The notes beneath the pieces are model-generated. The model saw only the letters and a program-made list of their open reading frames with translations, ran no database searches and was not told where the DNA came from. From contig NZ_VIFM01000060.1 of NCBI RefSeq assembly GCF_006636215.1, forward strand, positions 1 through 49,323: 49,323 bases of DNA, in the 5' to 3' direction. The stretch is from Myxococcus llanfairpwllgwyngyllgogerychwyrndrobwllllantysiliogogogochensis (GTDB taxonomy: Bacteria > Myxococcota > Myxococcia > Myxococcales > Myxococcaceae). Positions within the stretch are counted from its first letter, which is position 1; each line of letters opens with the position of its first letter. This document shows, in pieces, positions 23,890-32,293 of the stretch. The translations under genes were made by a program, and so were the position numbers.

Positions 23890-25923
23890 TCACTCGAAGT
23901 GGAAGGTGAGGTGTCGCCCCTCGGAGGGCAGCCACCCGATGTCGCGGTCCAGGCCCGCGATGCGCACCGCCAGCGGGAGCTGCGACAGGAACAGCACCAC
24001 GTCCACATGCCCCTCCGTCACGTGAAGTCGCGCGTCATGTGCGAGCAGTGTCGCGTCCAGGGCTGACGCATCTTCTGACGACACCCCCAGCGCGCGGCAC
24101 AGCCGGGCTCGACAAAACGGCACCAGCCATCCGAGCCAGCGCTCCAGGGGCTCGGTGTCGAGCCGACCTGTCTCGTCACCTCGGGAGAGCGTGAACGCCG
24201 AGCCGACGGAGTAGGGCGCCAGCTCTCTGTTCACGAGGACGTCCGCGTCCCGTTCATCACAGGGAACGTCCAGCACGAGGAAACCCGCGGGATGCCTCAC
24301 GCGCAGCCGTCTTTCGCGAACGCTCCAGGTCCAGTGGGAGTCGCACGCCGCGCGGAACGTGCGCAGCCAGGCGGGAGGGATTCGCCACGCATCGGGAGGC
24401 GCGAAGTCCTGGCCGGGAAGGGCCCCGGGCTTTCGGCCAGCGAGCAGGGCCAGCACCTTCCACACCGGGTCCGAGGGACGAGGGTCCACGCACAGGCGCC
24501 GGCCCACGAGGGTGACGAAGTCCCAGAGCGACAGTGGAAGGTTCGGATGGGCCGGCATCGAGAAGTCGCCGTACAGCTCCAGGAACAGGCCCAGGTTGAC
24601 CAGATAGAAGAGGCCGCCGAGTCGGGTGGAAAAGGGCAGTCCCCACGCGCGTCCGGAGGGTGGCTCGAGCTCTCGGAGTGGCGTCGGTGGTGTCGTGGTG
24701 TGCACGGGGGACCGCGAAAGGTCTTCAGTTGCGGAGGCTGGCGAGGCGTGACGAGGCAGCGTGCGCCCATCGCTCGGCGGAGACTCGATGGCCTTCGATA
24801 CGCCGTGGGTGTCCGGACGCTCCAGGACCCCCTCGTCCGCCGTCGTTGCCTCGCCTCGGGATGCGGATTGCTTTGTCGTCGCGCCCTCGGAAGGAGATGT
24901 CTCCAGACCGGGCCCCTTCAGGAGGTCGTCGACAGGGGGCGCGAATTCGGTGTCGTCGGGAGCTGCTTCGGAGTGTGGCTTTGGGAGAACGCTGGCCACG
25001 ACAGGTTCGGGCGGGGCCGCGTGCCGAGCCTCGTGGGGTGCGAAGGGAGAGGGGACCGCGAGCGCCTCGTGAGCGTCTCGCCAGATGCCCACGGCGGGGA
25101 GGAACTCCAAACGACGTGCCTCCACGGGAGCGCGACGCAGCGTGAGCGCGACTCCGAGCAGCGCACCGTGCTCGCGTGAGTCCTTCAATGTCCGCGCTTC
25201 AGGTGCCCACGACTCCCATGGGGCGCTTGTCGCGAGGACCGTTCCATCCGATTTCAACGTGCTCGGGGAACTCGCGGGGACCGTGGGCCGTTCGCCGCCC
25301 ACATCTCGCGAAGGTGCGTCGAGGGCGGCGGCGGAAAGCCCGTGGACCTGGAGCACGCGAGTGAGCAGGGCCCGGGCCTCCGGCGGCGTGAACAACGACA
25401 CCACGGCACGGACCTCGCGTCGCCGGGTGAGGAACTCCAGGGCGCTCGGGACGTACTCGGGTGCGCGCAGCCATTCCGTGACGACGGTGCGGGACAGGTC
25501 CGCGTTGGAAAACAATCCCCGCCACCACCAGTGGGCGCTCGCGAGGCCCCGGCTTACATCGCTCGCCAGACACGCCAGCAGCTCGGAGGGGTCCGCGAAC
25601 AGCACGGCCTCCGCGCCAGGTGGAACGACGCCATGCGCGGGCCTCGCCGCACGAGCCACCTGCTCTCGCAGCACCGAGGACAGCGCCTCGTTCCACGCCG
25701 CGGGCGGGCGCAGGGCCTGCTGATTCAAGGGGAGCACCCCGGGCTTCGGGTCCATCAATCGGCGGATGCACACGGTGGCGGAGGGCGGAAGCCCCGGTGG
25801 AAGCAGGTCGGCGCCCGCCAGCACGGCCTCCAGCCGCAGCCGCGCCGAGAGCGGCTCCAGCTCCGCCCCGCGCAGCCGCAGCCGCTGGATGACCGTCCTG
25901 CCTCGTGCCGCCTGCTCATGCAT
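23890..25923 (-). CDS. eCIS-associated protein of unknown function
   Basis: 677 residues starting at ATG 25923 behind a strong AGGAGGT; upstream in-frame starts are rejected because they run into the gap. Residues 1-270 are globular-looking. About 290-450 are Pro/Ser/Thr/Glu-rich and probably disordered. About 455-677 form a second domain opening with STRLGGLFYLVNLGLFLELYGDFS, a hydrophobic segment that I associate with a recurrent protein encoded beside the AAA ATPase in other eCIS loci; that recollection could not be checked. It lacks a signal peptide. Its role in assembly is not known. Confidence 0.7.
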   Translation of the reverse strand: MHEQAARGRTVIQRLRLRGAELEPLSARLRLEAVLAGADLLPPGLPPSATVCIRRLMDPKPGVLPLNQQALRPPAAWNEALSSVLREQVARAARPAHGVVPPGAEAVLFADPSELLACLASDVSRGLASAHWWWRGLFSNADLSRTVVTEWLRAPEYVPSALEFLTRRREVRAVVSLFTPPEARALLTRVLQVHGLSAAALDAPSRDVGGERPTVPASSPSTLKSDGTVLATSAPWESWAPEARTLKDSREHGALLGVALTLRRAPVEARRLEFLPAVGIWRDAHEALAVPSPFAPHEARHAAPPEPVVASVLPKPHSEAAPDDTEFAPPVDDLLKGPGLETSPSEGATTKQSASRGEATTADEGVLERPDTHGVSKAIESPPSDGRTLPRHASPASATEDLSRSPVHTTTPPTPLRELEPPSGRAWGLPFSTRLGGLFYLVNLGLFLELYGDFSMPAHPNLPLSLWDFVTLVGRRLCVDPRPSDPVWKVLALLAGRKPGALPGQDFAPPDAWRIPPAWLRTFRAACDSHWTWSVRERRLRVRHPAGFLVLDVPCDERDADVLVNRELAPYSVGSAFTLSRGDETGRLDTEPLERWLGWLVPFCRARLCRALGVSSEDASALDATLLAHDARLHVTEGHVDVVLFLSQLPLAVRIAGLDRDIGWLPSEGRHLTFHFE

Positions 25924-25930
25924 CGTCGCG

Positions 25931-25937
25931 ACCTCCT
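25931..25937 (-). promoter_or_regulatory. Ribosome-binding site deciding the 25923 start
   Basis: On the minus strand this reads AGGAGGT, seven bases before ATG 25923. It settles that start against longer in-frame alternatives. Confidence 0.8.
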
Positions 25938-25999
25938 CTTGGGTTCGACACCAGCGTCCGCTTCCACTTCGTGATGTGCGTGTGCTTCCGGCCGGGCCA

Positions 26000-26022
26000 G
26001 GAGCCCCGTGGCCAGGGGCTCC
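26000..26022 (-). other. 8-bp perfect hairpin in the gap after the VWA gene
   Basis: GGAGCCCC (26000-26007) and GGGGCTCC (26015-26022) are perfect inverted repeats around a 7-base loop, within the 112-base gap between the VWA gene stop and the next start. There is no T tract on the minus strand. It may be a weak terminator, an RNA-stability element or a processing site separating the particle genes from the ATPase/cargo genes. Confidence 0.5.
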
Positions 26023-26035
26023 CAGAAGCCAGACG

Positions 26036-28543
26036 TCAATCCCCGTCGTGGTGCTTGCGGCGGCGGCTCGCCAGGAACCCCAGGGCCACGAGCCCCAGGA
26101 CACCGGTGGAACCACTCGGACGCGTGTGCTTGCACGGGCAGCCCTCCCCGGGAGGCGGCACGGGAGGTCCCGAGCCTCCATCCCCTCCACCCGTTCCGCC
26201 ATCACGCCCGGTGCCGTTGTCCGGAGGCCGCGGCTCCACCGGCTCCAGCTTCGTCACCGGCCCCTTGGCCACGGGCGTCCCGTTCACCAGCACGATGATT
26301 TCAGTGCCTTCGGCAATCCCACTCAGGCGGACCTCGTAGGTGCCGTCGAGCTTGGGCGTGGTGGCCGGGGCCTGCCGGCCCTTGCCGTTGATCTGCACGA
26401 CGACGCGGTCCTCGAAGCCCGGGCCCACATAGTTCCCCAGCGCGTCACGCGGCGTCAGCACCAGCACGTAGCTGCCCGTGTCGACCCTCGTCACCTGGAC
26501 GTCGGTCTTCGAGCCGGAGGGCAGCACGTCCACCTGCGTCTCGACAATCTCCGTGCGCCGCAGCGGCTCTCCGCTGGGGCCCTTCATCAAGAGCTGGAAG
26601 TGGAAGCGGTACGTGCCAGGCGTCTGCGTGTCCTTGAACTCCAGCTTGTAGATGCCGGGCGCGGTCTCCTTCAGCACCAGCTCATCCTTGCCGACGGTGG
26701 TCCCCATCTTCTTCAGGAACTCGGGGTCCTTCATCAGCGTGTCCAGCTTGCCCTGGTACGGCGACACCGGGTCCGGACTCTGCTCGCCGCGTCCCTCGCC
26801 GCGCGTCTCGTGCATCAGCGTGCCCAGCGCCCCATTCGGGGTCTCCACCAGGACGGTCAGCTCGCCGTTGTTGAGGTTCTCCAGCGGCTTGCCGTCGAAC
26901 GACACCTGCGCGACGACGTTGAGCGGCTGGCCGGCGGAGTGGCGGAGCCTGTCCAGCGAGAGCTGGAAGTCGAGGCTCTTCTCCTGCACATACGCGCCGA
27001 GCTGGTAGGGAATGGCGGGGCTCGCCGTCCCGGGGATGCGGTTCACCGTGAGCTGCCACTTGCCGACCGGACCCGCCTTGGGGAAGTCGTAGCGGTACAG
27101 GACGTGGCTGCGGCCCGTCTTCACCGCCACGGGCTTCGGGTTGCTGCCGTCCGGCGCGGTCACCTTGAGCGTCACGGGTTGCCCGCGCGGGCTCGTGGTG
27201 AACCAGCCCAGGTTGACGTAGAGGCTCTGCACCGTGCCGTCCACATCGACGGACCGGCTGGCGGTGTTGGTTCCCGAGGGCAGGGTGGTGGAGCTCTGGA
27301 GCAGCGTGGACAGCGTGTTGCCCTTGAGCGCCGTCACCAACTGCTGCGCGAAGGCCGTCGTCGTTCCGCTGCTCGTCGTCAGGTGGCTCTGCCCCGCTGT
27401 CTGCTGGGAGATGGCGTTCATCAGGTCCGCGTACGGCACGGCGCCGCTGGCCACCGCCACGGTCAGCATGGGGACGCAGTGCCTGGTGAGGCGCTCCGGC
27501 GCTCCAGGCGCGACCTCCAGCACCTTGAAGCCCGTGTCCCCCCCCGCGCCGTCCTTCACCATCGGGTTGACGTTCTGCATGCCGTCCGTCATCACCACGA
27601 GCGTCAGGTCATTGACCATGTCCGCCTGCCAGGCGGTGAGGGCATCCCGGATGCCGCCGCCCATCGCCGTGGTGCCCGCGGTGACGTTCGCATTCACATG
27701 GCTGACGGCCTGCTCCCACGGGTGCCCGCCATCCATCAACGCCGGGGCGCGCTCGACGAACAGCTTGCCGTTGAACTGGGTCGGCTCGGAGTCGCTCTCG
27801 AAGTAGACGAGCGCCAGCCGGTCCTTGCCCAGGCCCGTGCCTCCCGTCTGACTCAGGGGATCCAATCCCTCGACCTCCCAGAAGTGGATGAACTGCTCGG
27901 CGGCGCTCTGCAGCGCGAGCCACTTCTCGACGTTGGCCGGGTCCCCTGGCGTCGTGGAGAGCATGCTCCCGGAGCGATCCAGGACCAGGGCCACGTCCAT
28001 GGGAATGCGTCCCCGGTCCACGCCCGGGGGAGGCTGGGTCCAGAGCGTCAGCCCCTTGACCCGCCGCGAGGAACACTCGCACTGGGACAAGGAGGGCGCC
28101 GCGAAACTCGTCGTGCGATAGCCCGTGAGGTTGTTGAAGTTCGTCGCGTCCGGCGTGAAGCGAATCTTCCCGGAGCCATCCTGCGGGGGCTTGATGCTGC
28201 AGAGGTCGCCCACCAGGAGGAGGAGGTCCCGTCGCTTGTAGTCGATGAGGATGGCGTTCGTTCCGCCGCCGGTGATCACCACCTGATCGCCCGTGAGCGG
28301 GTCTCCAAGGGGAGTCGGCCCGCCGCCCACCGTGACGTCCTTGTCGCCCGTCGGCGTCGCGAAGGTCAGCGTCGCGCCATTCGGAATCGGCGTGCTCGAT
28401 TCGAGCATCACCTTCACGCGGGTGATGGGAATCGTCGTCGCGGGCGCGGAGATGTCGAGCTCGTGCGTCGCGGCCAGCGACGCCGTCGCACCCAGCAGGA
28501 ATGGAACCGCGAGCCAGGAAAGCCTCTTGGAATGTCTTGGCAT
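26036..28543 (-). CDS. Exported von Willebrand factor A protein with MYXO-CTERM-type anchor
   Basis: 835 residues. The N-terminus is a signal peptide (MPRHSK, then the hydrophobic LAVPFLLGATASLA, cleavage about residue 25). A VWA domain spans about 180-360 with an intact MIDAS motif DRSGS (187-191) and a later threonine/aspartate pair (AGTTAMGGG, VVMTDGMQN). About 400-780 are beta-rich repeats of unknown family. The C-terminus has GCPCKH, a spacer, a hydrophobic helix (TGVLGLVALGFLA) and SRRRKH, matching the myxobacterial MYXO-CTERM surface-sorting pattern. It should end up on the outer surface after processing. It sits inside the injection-system operon, 10 bases upstream-spaced from the IPT/TIG gene, which is unexpected for a particle made in the cytoplasm. 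Confidence 0.85.
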   Translation of the reverse strand: MPRHSKRLSWLAVPFLLGATASLAATHELDISAPATTIPITRVKVMLESSTPIPNGATLTFATPTGDKDVTVGGGPTPLGDPLTGDQVVITGGGTNAILIDYKRRDLLLLVGDLCSIKPPQDGSGKIRFTPDATNFNNLTGYRTTSFAAPSLSQCECSSRRVKGLTLWTQPPPGVDRGRIPMDVALVLDRSGSMLSTTPGDPANVEKWLALQSAAEQFIHFWEVEGLDPLSQTGGTGLGKDRLALVYFESDSEPTQFNGKLFVERAPALMDGGHPWEQAVSHVNANVTAGTTAMGGGIRDALTAWQADMVNDLTLVVMTDGMQNVNPMVKDGAGGDTGFKVLEVAPGAPERLTRHCVPMLTVAVASGAVPYADLMNAISQQTAGQSHLTTSSGTTTAFAQQLVTALKGNTLSTLLQSSTTLPSGTNTASRSVDVDGTVQSLYVNLGWFTTSPRGQPVTLKVTAPDGSNPKPVAVKTGRSHVLYRYDFPKAGPVGKWQLTVNRIPGTASPAIPYQLGAYVQEKSLDFQLSLDRLRHSAGQPLNVVAQVSFDGKPLENLNNGELTVLVETPNGALGTLMHETRGEGRGEQSPDPVSPYQGKLDTLMKDPEFLKKMGTTVGKDELVLKETAPGIYKLEFKDTQTPGTYRFHFQLLMKGPSGEPLRRTEIVETQVDVLPSGSKTDVQVTRVDTGSYVLVLTPRDALGNYVGPGFEDRVVVQINGKGRQAPATTPKLDGTYEVRLSGIAEGTEIIVLVNGTPVAKGPVTKLEPVEPRPPDNGTGRDGGTGGGDGGSGPPVPPPGEGCPCKHTRPSGSTGVLGLVALGFLASRRRKHHDGD

Positions 28544-28552
28544 GTGTGGACC

Positions 28553-29512
28553 TCAGGGCTTGTAGATTTCGAGTGCCTGCGTGGGAGACATGGCTGTCCC
28601 CACGCGCACCTTGATGCTGATGAACTTGCTGTCCCCGGGGAGGTTGATGCCCGTCAGGGACGTGGGGATGGTGACGACGAGTCGGCCAGGCAGCGTGGAC
28701 GTGCCGAGCGGCTGCACGCCAATGGGTGTGCCCGACGTGCCATCCCGAGGCTGGTCATCGAAGAACACGCGGATGTTGGTCAGCGTGGAGCCGAAGTTCT
28801 GCCCGTTGATGACCAGTTCGCCGCCCAAGGGCGCGTTCGCGATGCTGAAGGGCGTGATGCTCGGAAGGGGCGTTCCCGTGGGTCCCAGGATGATGAGCTG
28901 CGAGGACGTCGTGCCCGCGGGGTTGGACACCACCACCGTCACGGTCTTCTGCTGACCCGCGGCGGGCGGGTTGGCGACGGAGGGAACGACGACGAACAGC
29001 GAGTAGCGCGAGCTCGCGTTGGAGGGAGGCGCGGCCACCGTCCCGTCGAACGTCACCGTGTTGTTGGTGCGCACCGCATCGAAGTTCTCGCCGACGATCT
29101 GCACCTCTGTCCCGATGTTCGGCGTCAGGGGTGAGAAGCCGCTGATGATGGGCTTCGCCGCAGGCGTGGGCGTGGAGCCGGCGATGGTTGCGATGAGGAG
29201 GTGGATGCCCGTACCGTCCGGCACCCGGGTGCCCGGCGTGGGAATCTGCCCGATGACCGGCCGCGCGTTGTTCTTCGGGTCATTGAGGTTCACCACCAGG
29301 CCCGAGGCATCCATCGACAGGGCGAGCTGGAGGTTGCCGCCGGACTGCGCCAGCAGCGCCTTCACGTCGAGCAGCGTTCGGCTGAAGAGGTTGGGCACCA
29401 CGTTGGGCCCACCCGACGTGGTGGCCAGCGCGTTGAGCAGCTGGATGATTGCGTTGATGAGCTCGGCGCTGATGAGGTCGCCGGGCTTGACGAGGTTGAG
29501 TGGGTCGGCCAT
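28553..29512 (-). CDS. IPT/TIG-domain protein, possible fibre or surface component
   Basis: 319 residues from ATG 29512 behind GAGGAG. Residues 1-60 form a helical start (LVKPGDLISAELINAIIQLLNAL). Two immunoglobulin-like IPT/TIG domains follow: about 118-205 (PIISGFSPLTPNIGTEVQIVGENF) and about 215-315 (PSITPFSIANAPLGGELVINGQNF). No signal peptide or anchor is present, so it is presumably assembled into the particle in the cytoplasm. TIG domains often mediate protein or glycan contacts, so a tail-fibre or decoration role is plausible. The opening helices could pack onto the baseplate. Confidence 0.7.
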   Translation of the reverse strand: MADPLNLVKPGDLISAELINAIIQLLNALATTSGGPNVVPNLFSRTLLDVKALLAQSGGNLQLALSMDASGLVVNLNDPKNNARPVIGQIPTPGTRVPDGTGIHLLIATIAGSTPTPAAKPIISGFSPLTPNIGTEVQIVGENFDAVRTNNTVTFDGTVAAPPSNASSRYSLFVVVPSVANPPAAGQQKTVTVVVSNPAGTTSSQLIILGPTGTPLPSITPFSIANAPLGGELVINGQNFGSTLTNIRVFFDDQPRDGTSGTPIGVQPLGTSTLPGRLVVTIPTSLTGINLPGDSKFISIKVRVGTAMSPTQALEIYKP

Positions 29513-29554
29513 CGGGGTCTCCTCGCGGCCTGCGAGAGATGGAAGGTGGGAAGG

Positions 29555-30841
29555 TCAGCGGGGCAGCGCGTAGTTGCCGAAGTGCCAGTGCGCGGCGTCG
29601 GACCGCGCGTCACCCAGGTAGGGCAGGTAGCCACTGGCGAAGACGAGATAGGGCTGGGGCCGGGGTGTGCTCGCGTCGCTCTGCGCGAGCTGGTTCTCGT
29701 GGACCAGGTAGAGCCACAGGAAGGGCTCCTTGCGGACCAGGTCCACGGGCGGATACGCCAGCGACATCCTCAAGAGGGCTTGCAGCCGCGAGCCCTCCAC
29801 GTGGACCGGCGCCTCGGGGGGATAGGTGAGTCCGTCAAAGAACTTCGTGTAGGTGAAGCCCCGCGCGCCCGTCATGCCCTCCAGCGGCAACAGGCCCACC
29901 GCGGGCAGCGCCACGAAGTGGTCCAGCGCGCGCACCGTCTCCGGCGTCCCGGTGCGCAGCGTGTCCAGGTGCTCCTGGAACTGGAGGAAGCTCGCCTCGC
30001 CCTCCGTGGCTCGGCGGTCCTCGAGCCCCAGGCCCCAGCGCTCCGGCGTGGCCACGCGCGCGGGCCGGCGTCGCGCGGCCCAGGCATCCACCCAACGCAG
30101 GCCCACGCCCGCCTTCCAGTGCACCACCGCCAGCGGCACGTCACACGGCGTCAGCGCCGTGGGCCGCAGCTTGTCGATGAGGCCATAGGGCGGGTTCGCC
30201 GGCCCGAAGGGATTCACCATCCACGCGCGGCTCGCCGCGTCCGACGTGCCCAGGCACAGGTGCGCCACCCGGTTGCGCAGCCGCGCTTCGTCCGAGAGCT
30301 GGGCCGCCGTCAGCTTCAAGTCCAGCAGCCGGAAGCGCACGCCCTCCACCCGCCGCTTCGCCTCGCAGCCGGAGGAGGGATTTCCGCCCAGGCCGCTGAC
30401 GGGCGCGCGCCCCTCGCGGCCGGACGCGGGCGAGAGGACCAGCAGGTACACGCCCGTGCCGGACACGTAGTCGCTGCTGCCCGGCGCGCAGGTCTCGAAG
30501 CCGCCCGTGGCGGTGGCCGTCGCGCCACTGCCGCTGTTGGAGGGGCCTCGCACCAGGGACACTTCCACCGGCTGGAGCAGCTCCAGCGCGTGGCCCGCGC
30601 GGCTGAGCGCCAGGCCCGCCGTCACCGTGACGAGCGGCGAGGACACGGTGCTTCCCGGAGCGATGGACACCGTGAGCCCGTGGGCGACACCTTCGCCCAT
30701 GGCTCGCACGTGTCGTCCCAGGGCCGCCTCGTGGGCGGTCTGCTCCTGACTCAGGTCCTCGGCGGACAGCAGCCGGCCGTTGAAGAAGTTCGTCGAGCGG
30801 ATGCCGTCCTCGAGGAACGCGGTGTCCAGGTCGATGCGCAT
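29555..30841 (-). CDS. eCIS baseplate/fibre-associated protein, paralogue A
   Basis: 428 residues. The opening section (FFNGRLLSAEDLSQEQTAHE, then GEGVAHGLTVS and VTAGLALSRAGHALEL) parallels the start of the neighbouring 482-residue protein in both order and spacing. The central part is beta-rich, and the end (YLVFASGYLPYLGDA) is Tyr/Gly-rich. No catalytic motif, signal or membrane helix is visible. The start is three bases after the paralogue's stop. Its place after tail protein I and before the TIG protein suits a baseplate rim or fibre-attachment component. Confidence 0.65.
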   Translation of the reverse strand: MRIDLDTAFLEDGIRSTNFFNGRLLSAEDLSQEQTAHEAALGRHVRAMGEGVAHGLTVSIAPGSTVSSPLVTVTAGLALSRAGHALELLQPVEVSLVRGPSNSGSGATATATGGFETCAPGSSDYVSGTGVYLLVLSPASGREGRAPVSGLGGNPSSGCEAKRRVEGVRFRLLDLKLTAAQLSDEARLRNRVAHLCLGTSDAASRAWMVNPFGPANPPYGLIDKLRPTALTPCDVPLAVVHWKAGVGLRWVDAWAARRRPARVATPERWGLGLEDRRATEGEASFLQFQEHLDTLRTGTPETVRALDHFVALPAVGLLPLEGMTGARGFTYTKFFDGLTYPPEAPVHVEGSRLQALLRMSLAYPPVDLVRKEPFLWLYLVHENQLAQSDASTPRPQPYLVFASGYLPYLGDARSDAAHWHFGNYALPR

Positions 30842-30844
30842 GGC

Positions 30845-32293
30845 CTACCTCGTGCCTTCCGTGTCAGCGCTCACGCGGGCCTTCGGCTTCGCGTCGCCAC
30901 TGGAGGATTTCTTCTTCGCGGGGACGGCGTACTGGCTCACCTCCACGATGAGGCCCAGCTTGCGCAGGGTGGCGATGGGGAGCAGGGCGTCCTTGTCCCG
31001 CACCTTCAGCAGCAGTCCATCCGCGTCCGCGCGTACGAAGGTGACCGAGGGCTGCGTCACCAGTCCGTTCTGCGGCTCAACCAACGTTGCCTTGACCACG
31101 TAGCGCCACTGGTCTGGCTGGTGCGCGAAGCCGTCGAAGCTCAGCGTCACGAGCCCGACGTCCACCTTCGTCGCCTTCAAACCGTTGTAGCCAACGTCGG
31201 TGGAGGTGTCGTCGATGGGAATCATCCCCGCCGCGATGAGGGAGTAGGGCGGCAGGTTGTCCGGGTGGTGCACCGCCGAGGCGTCACGGGCGAGCCCCGC
31301 CAGCAGCCACTCCTGGAGCATGCGCTGGTGCAGCAGGTACGGCCGCTGCCTCTCGTCCACCGTCTTCGTGCCCGCCGCATCGACCTTCCACGGACCGGTG
31401 CCCAGCTCGCGCACCAACGGCAGGTCCACGGCCGCGAGCAGGACACCGTCGTTCGCCGACTCCGGCGCGGGAGACACCGGCTGGGTGCAGCCCTGGGACT
31501 CGCCCAGCCAGTTCGTCCGCCACAAGGGACGCAGCTCCGTCACCCACAGCCGCGACGCCTCGCGCAGGAAGGACTCGACGTCCGTCTCCAGCACCGGCAC
31601 GGGTCCACCGGGCGGGTCGTCCAGCACGTAGTCGTCCACCGGTGACACCGGCGAGGAGGGGACGACGGAGCCGCGCAGCAGGGTGACGAACTGCTCCAGG
31701 GTGGTGGGCGTGGGCGAGGAGGAGACCACGTTCATGTTCCGCCGCAGCCAGCGCACGAAGTCGCGCACCGCGTTCTCCTCGAGCGGAGGCGGGGGCGGCT
31801 GGAGCGCCAGCTCCAGGTGGAAGTCGTCCGTCACACGCGAGGGCGCGGTGGTGTCGTCCTCGGTGCGGCACGGCTCTCCCGGCACGGGGACCGGGTCCGT
31901 CAGGCAGTCGCGGTGACGAAGCACCACGTAGACCGTCAGCCGGTTGCCGGAACGCAGGTAGGCATCCACCTCCGTGCCGCGCGCGATGAGCCAGTCGTTG
32001 AGCGCGGCGCACTGGGTGGGCGTCACGCGGACCAGTTGTCCTCGCGGTGTCAGCGCCGCTCCAGGGGTGACGCGCACCTCCGGGCCGCGCGTGCCGGTGC
32101 CGTGACTCACGGCGAGGCCCCAGGCGGTGCCGTAGCCGAGGAGGTCGCGCGCGAGCCATCTGTCTCGCTCCGACAGGTAGGCGAACTCCTGGGTGAAGTC
32201 GTCCACGCCCAGCACCATGCCGAGCACGTAGTTGACGTGTCTGGTCGGGTCGGCCGGCGCGCGCTGCACTGACGTGGAAGTGAAGGTGCTCAT
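30845..32293 (-). CDS. eCIS baseplate/fibre-associated protein, paralogue B
   Basis: 482 residues, overlapping the upstream stop by ATGA. It opens with NYVLGMVLGVDDFTQEFAYL, followed by GYGTAWGLAVS and VTPGAALTPRGQLVRV, the same order of blocks as paralogue A. The C-terminus ends with a Lys/Ser-rich tail (PAKKKSSSGDAKPKARVS). No signal peptide or enzyme motif is seen. Similar proteins accompany tail protein I genes in phage-tail-like loci, but the exact structural role is unknown. Confidence 0.65.
   Translation of the reverse strand: MSTFTSTSVQRAPADPTRHVNYVLGMVLGVDDFTQEFAYLSERDRWLARDLLGYGTAWGLAVSHGTGTRGPEVRVTPGAALTPRGQLVRVTPTQCAALNDWLIARGTEVDAYLRSGNRLTVYVVLRHRDCLTDPVPVPGEPCRTEDDTTAPSRVTDDFHLELALQPPPPPLEENAVRDFVRWLRRNMNVVSSSPTPTTLEQFVTLLRGSVVPSSPVSPVDDYVLDDPPGGPVPVLETDVESFLREASRLWVTELRPLWRTNWLGESQGCTQPVSPAPESANDGVLLAAVDLPLVRELGTGPWKVDAAGTKTVDERQRPYLLHQRMLQEWLLAGLARDASAVHHPDNLPPYSLIAAGMIPIDDTSTDVGYNGLKATKVDVGLVTLSFDGFAHQPDQWRYVVKATLVEPQNGLVTQPSVTFVRADADGLLLKVRDKDALLPIATLRKLGLIVEVSQYAVPAKKKSSSGDAKPKARVSADTEGTR

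Noticed and set aside
25766-29134. 1122-residue open frame on the plus strand
   Set aside because: It is antisense to the VWA and neighbouring genes, is rich in Arg/His/Gly with no motif, and starts inside another gene.
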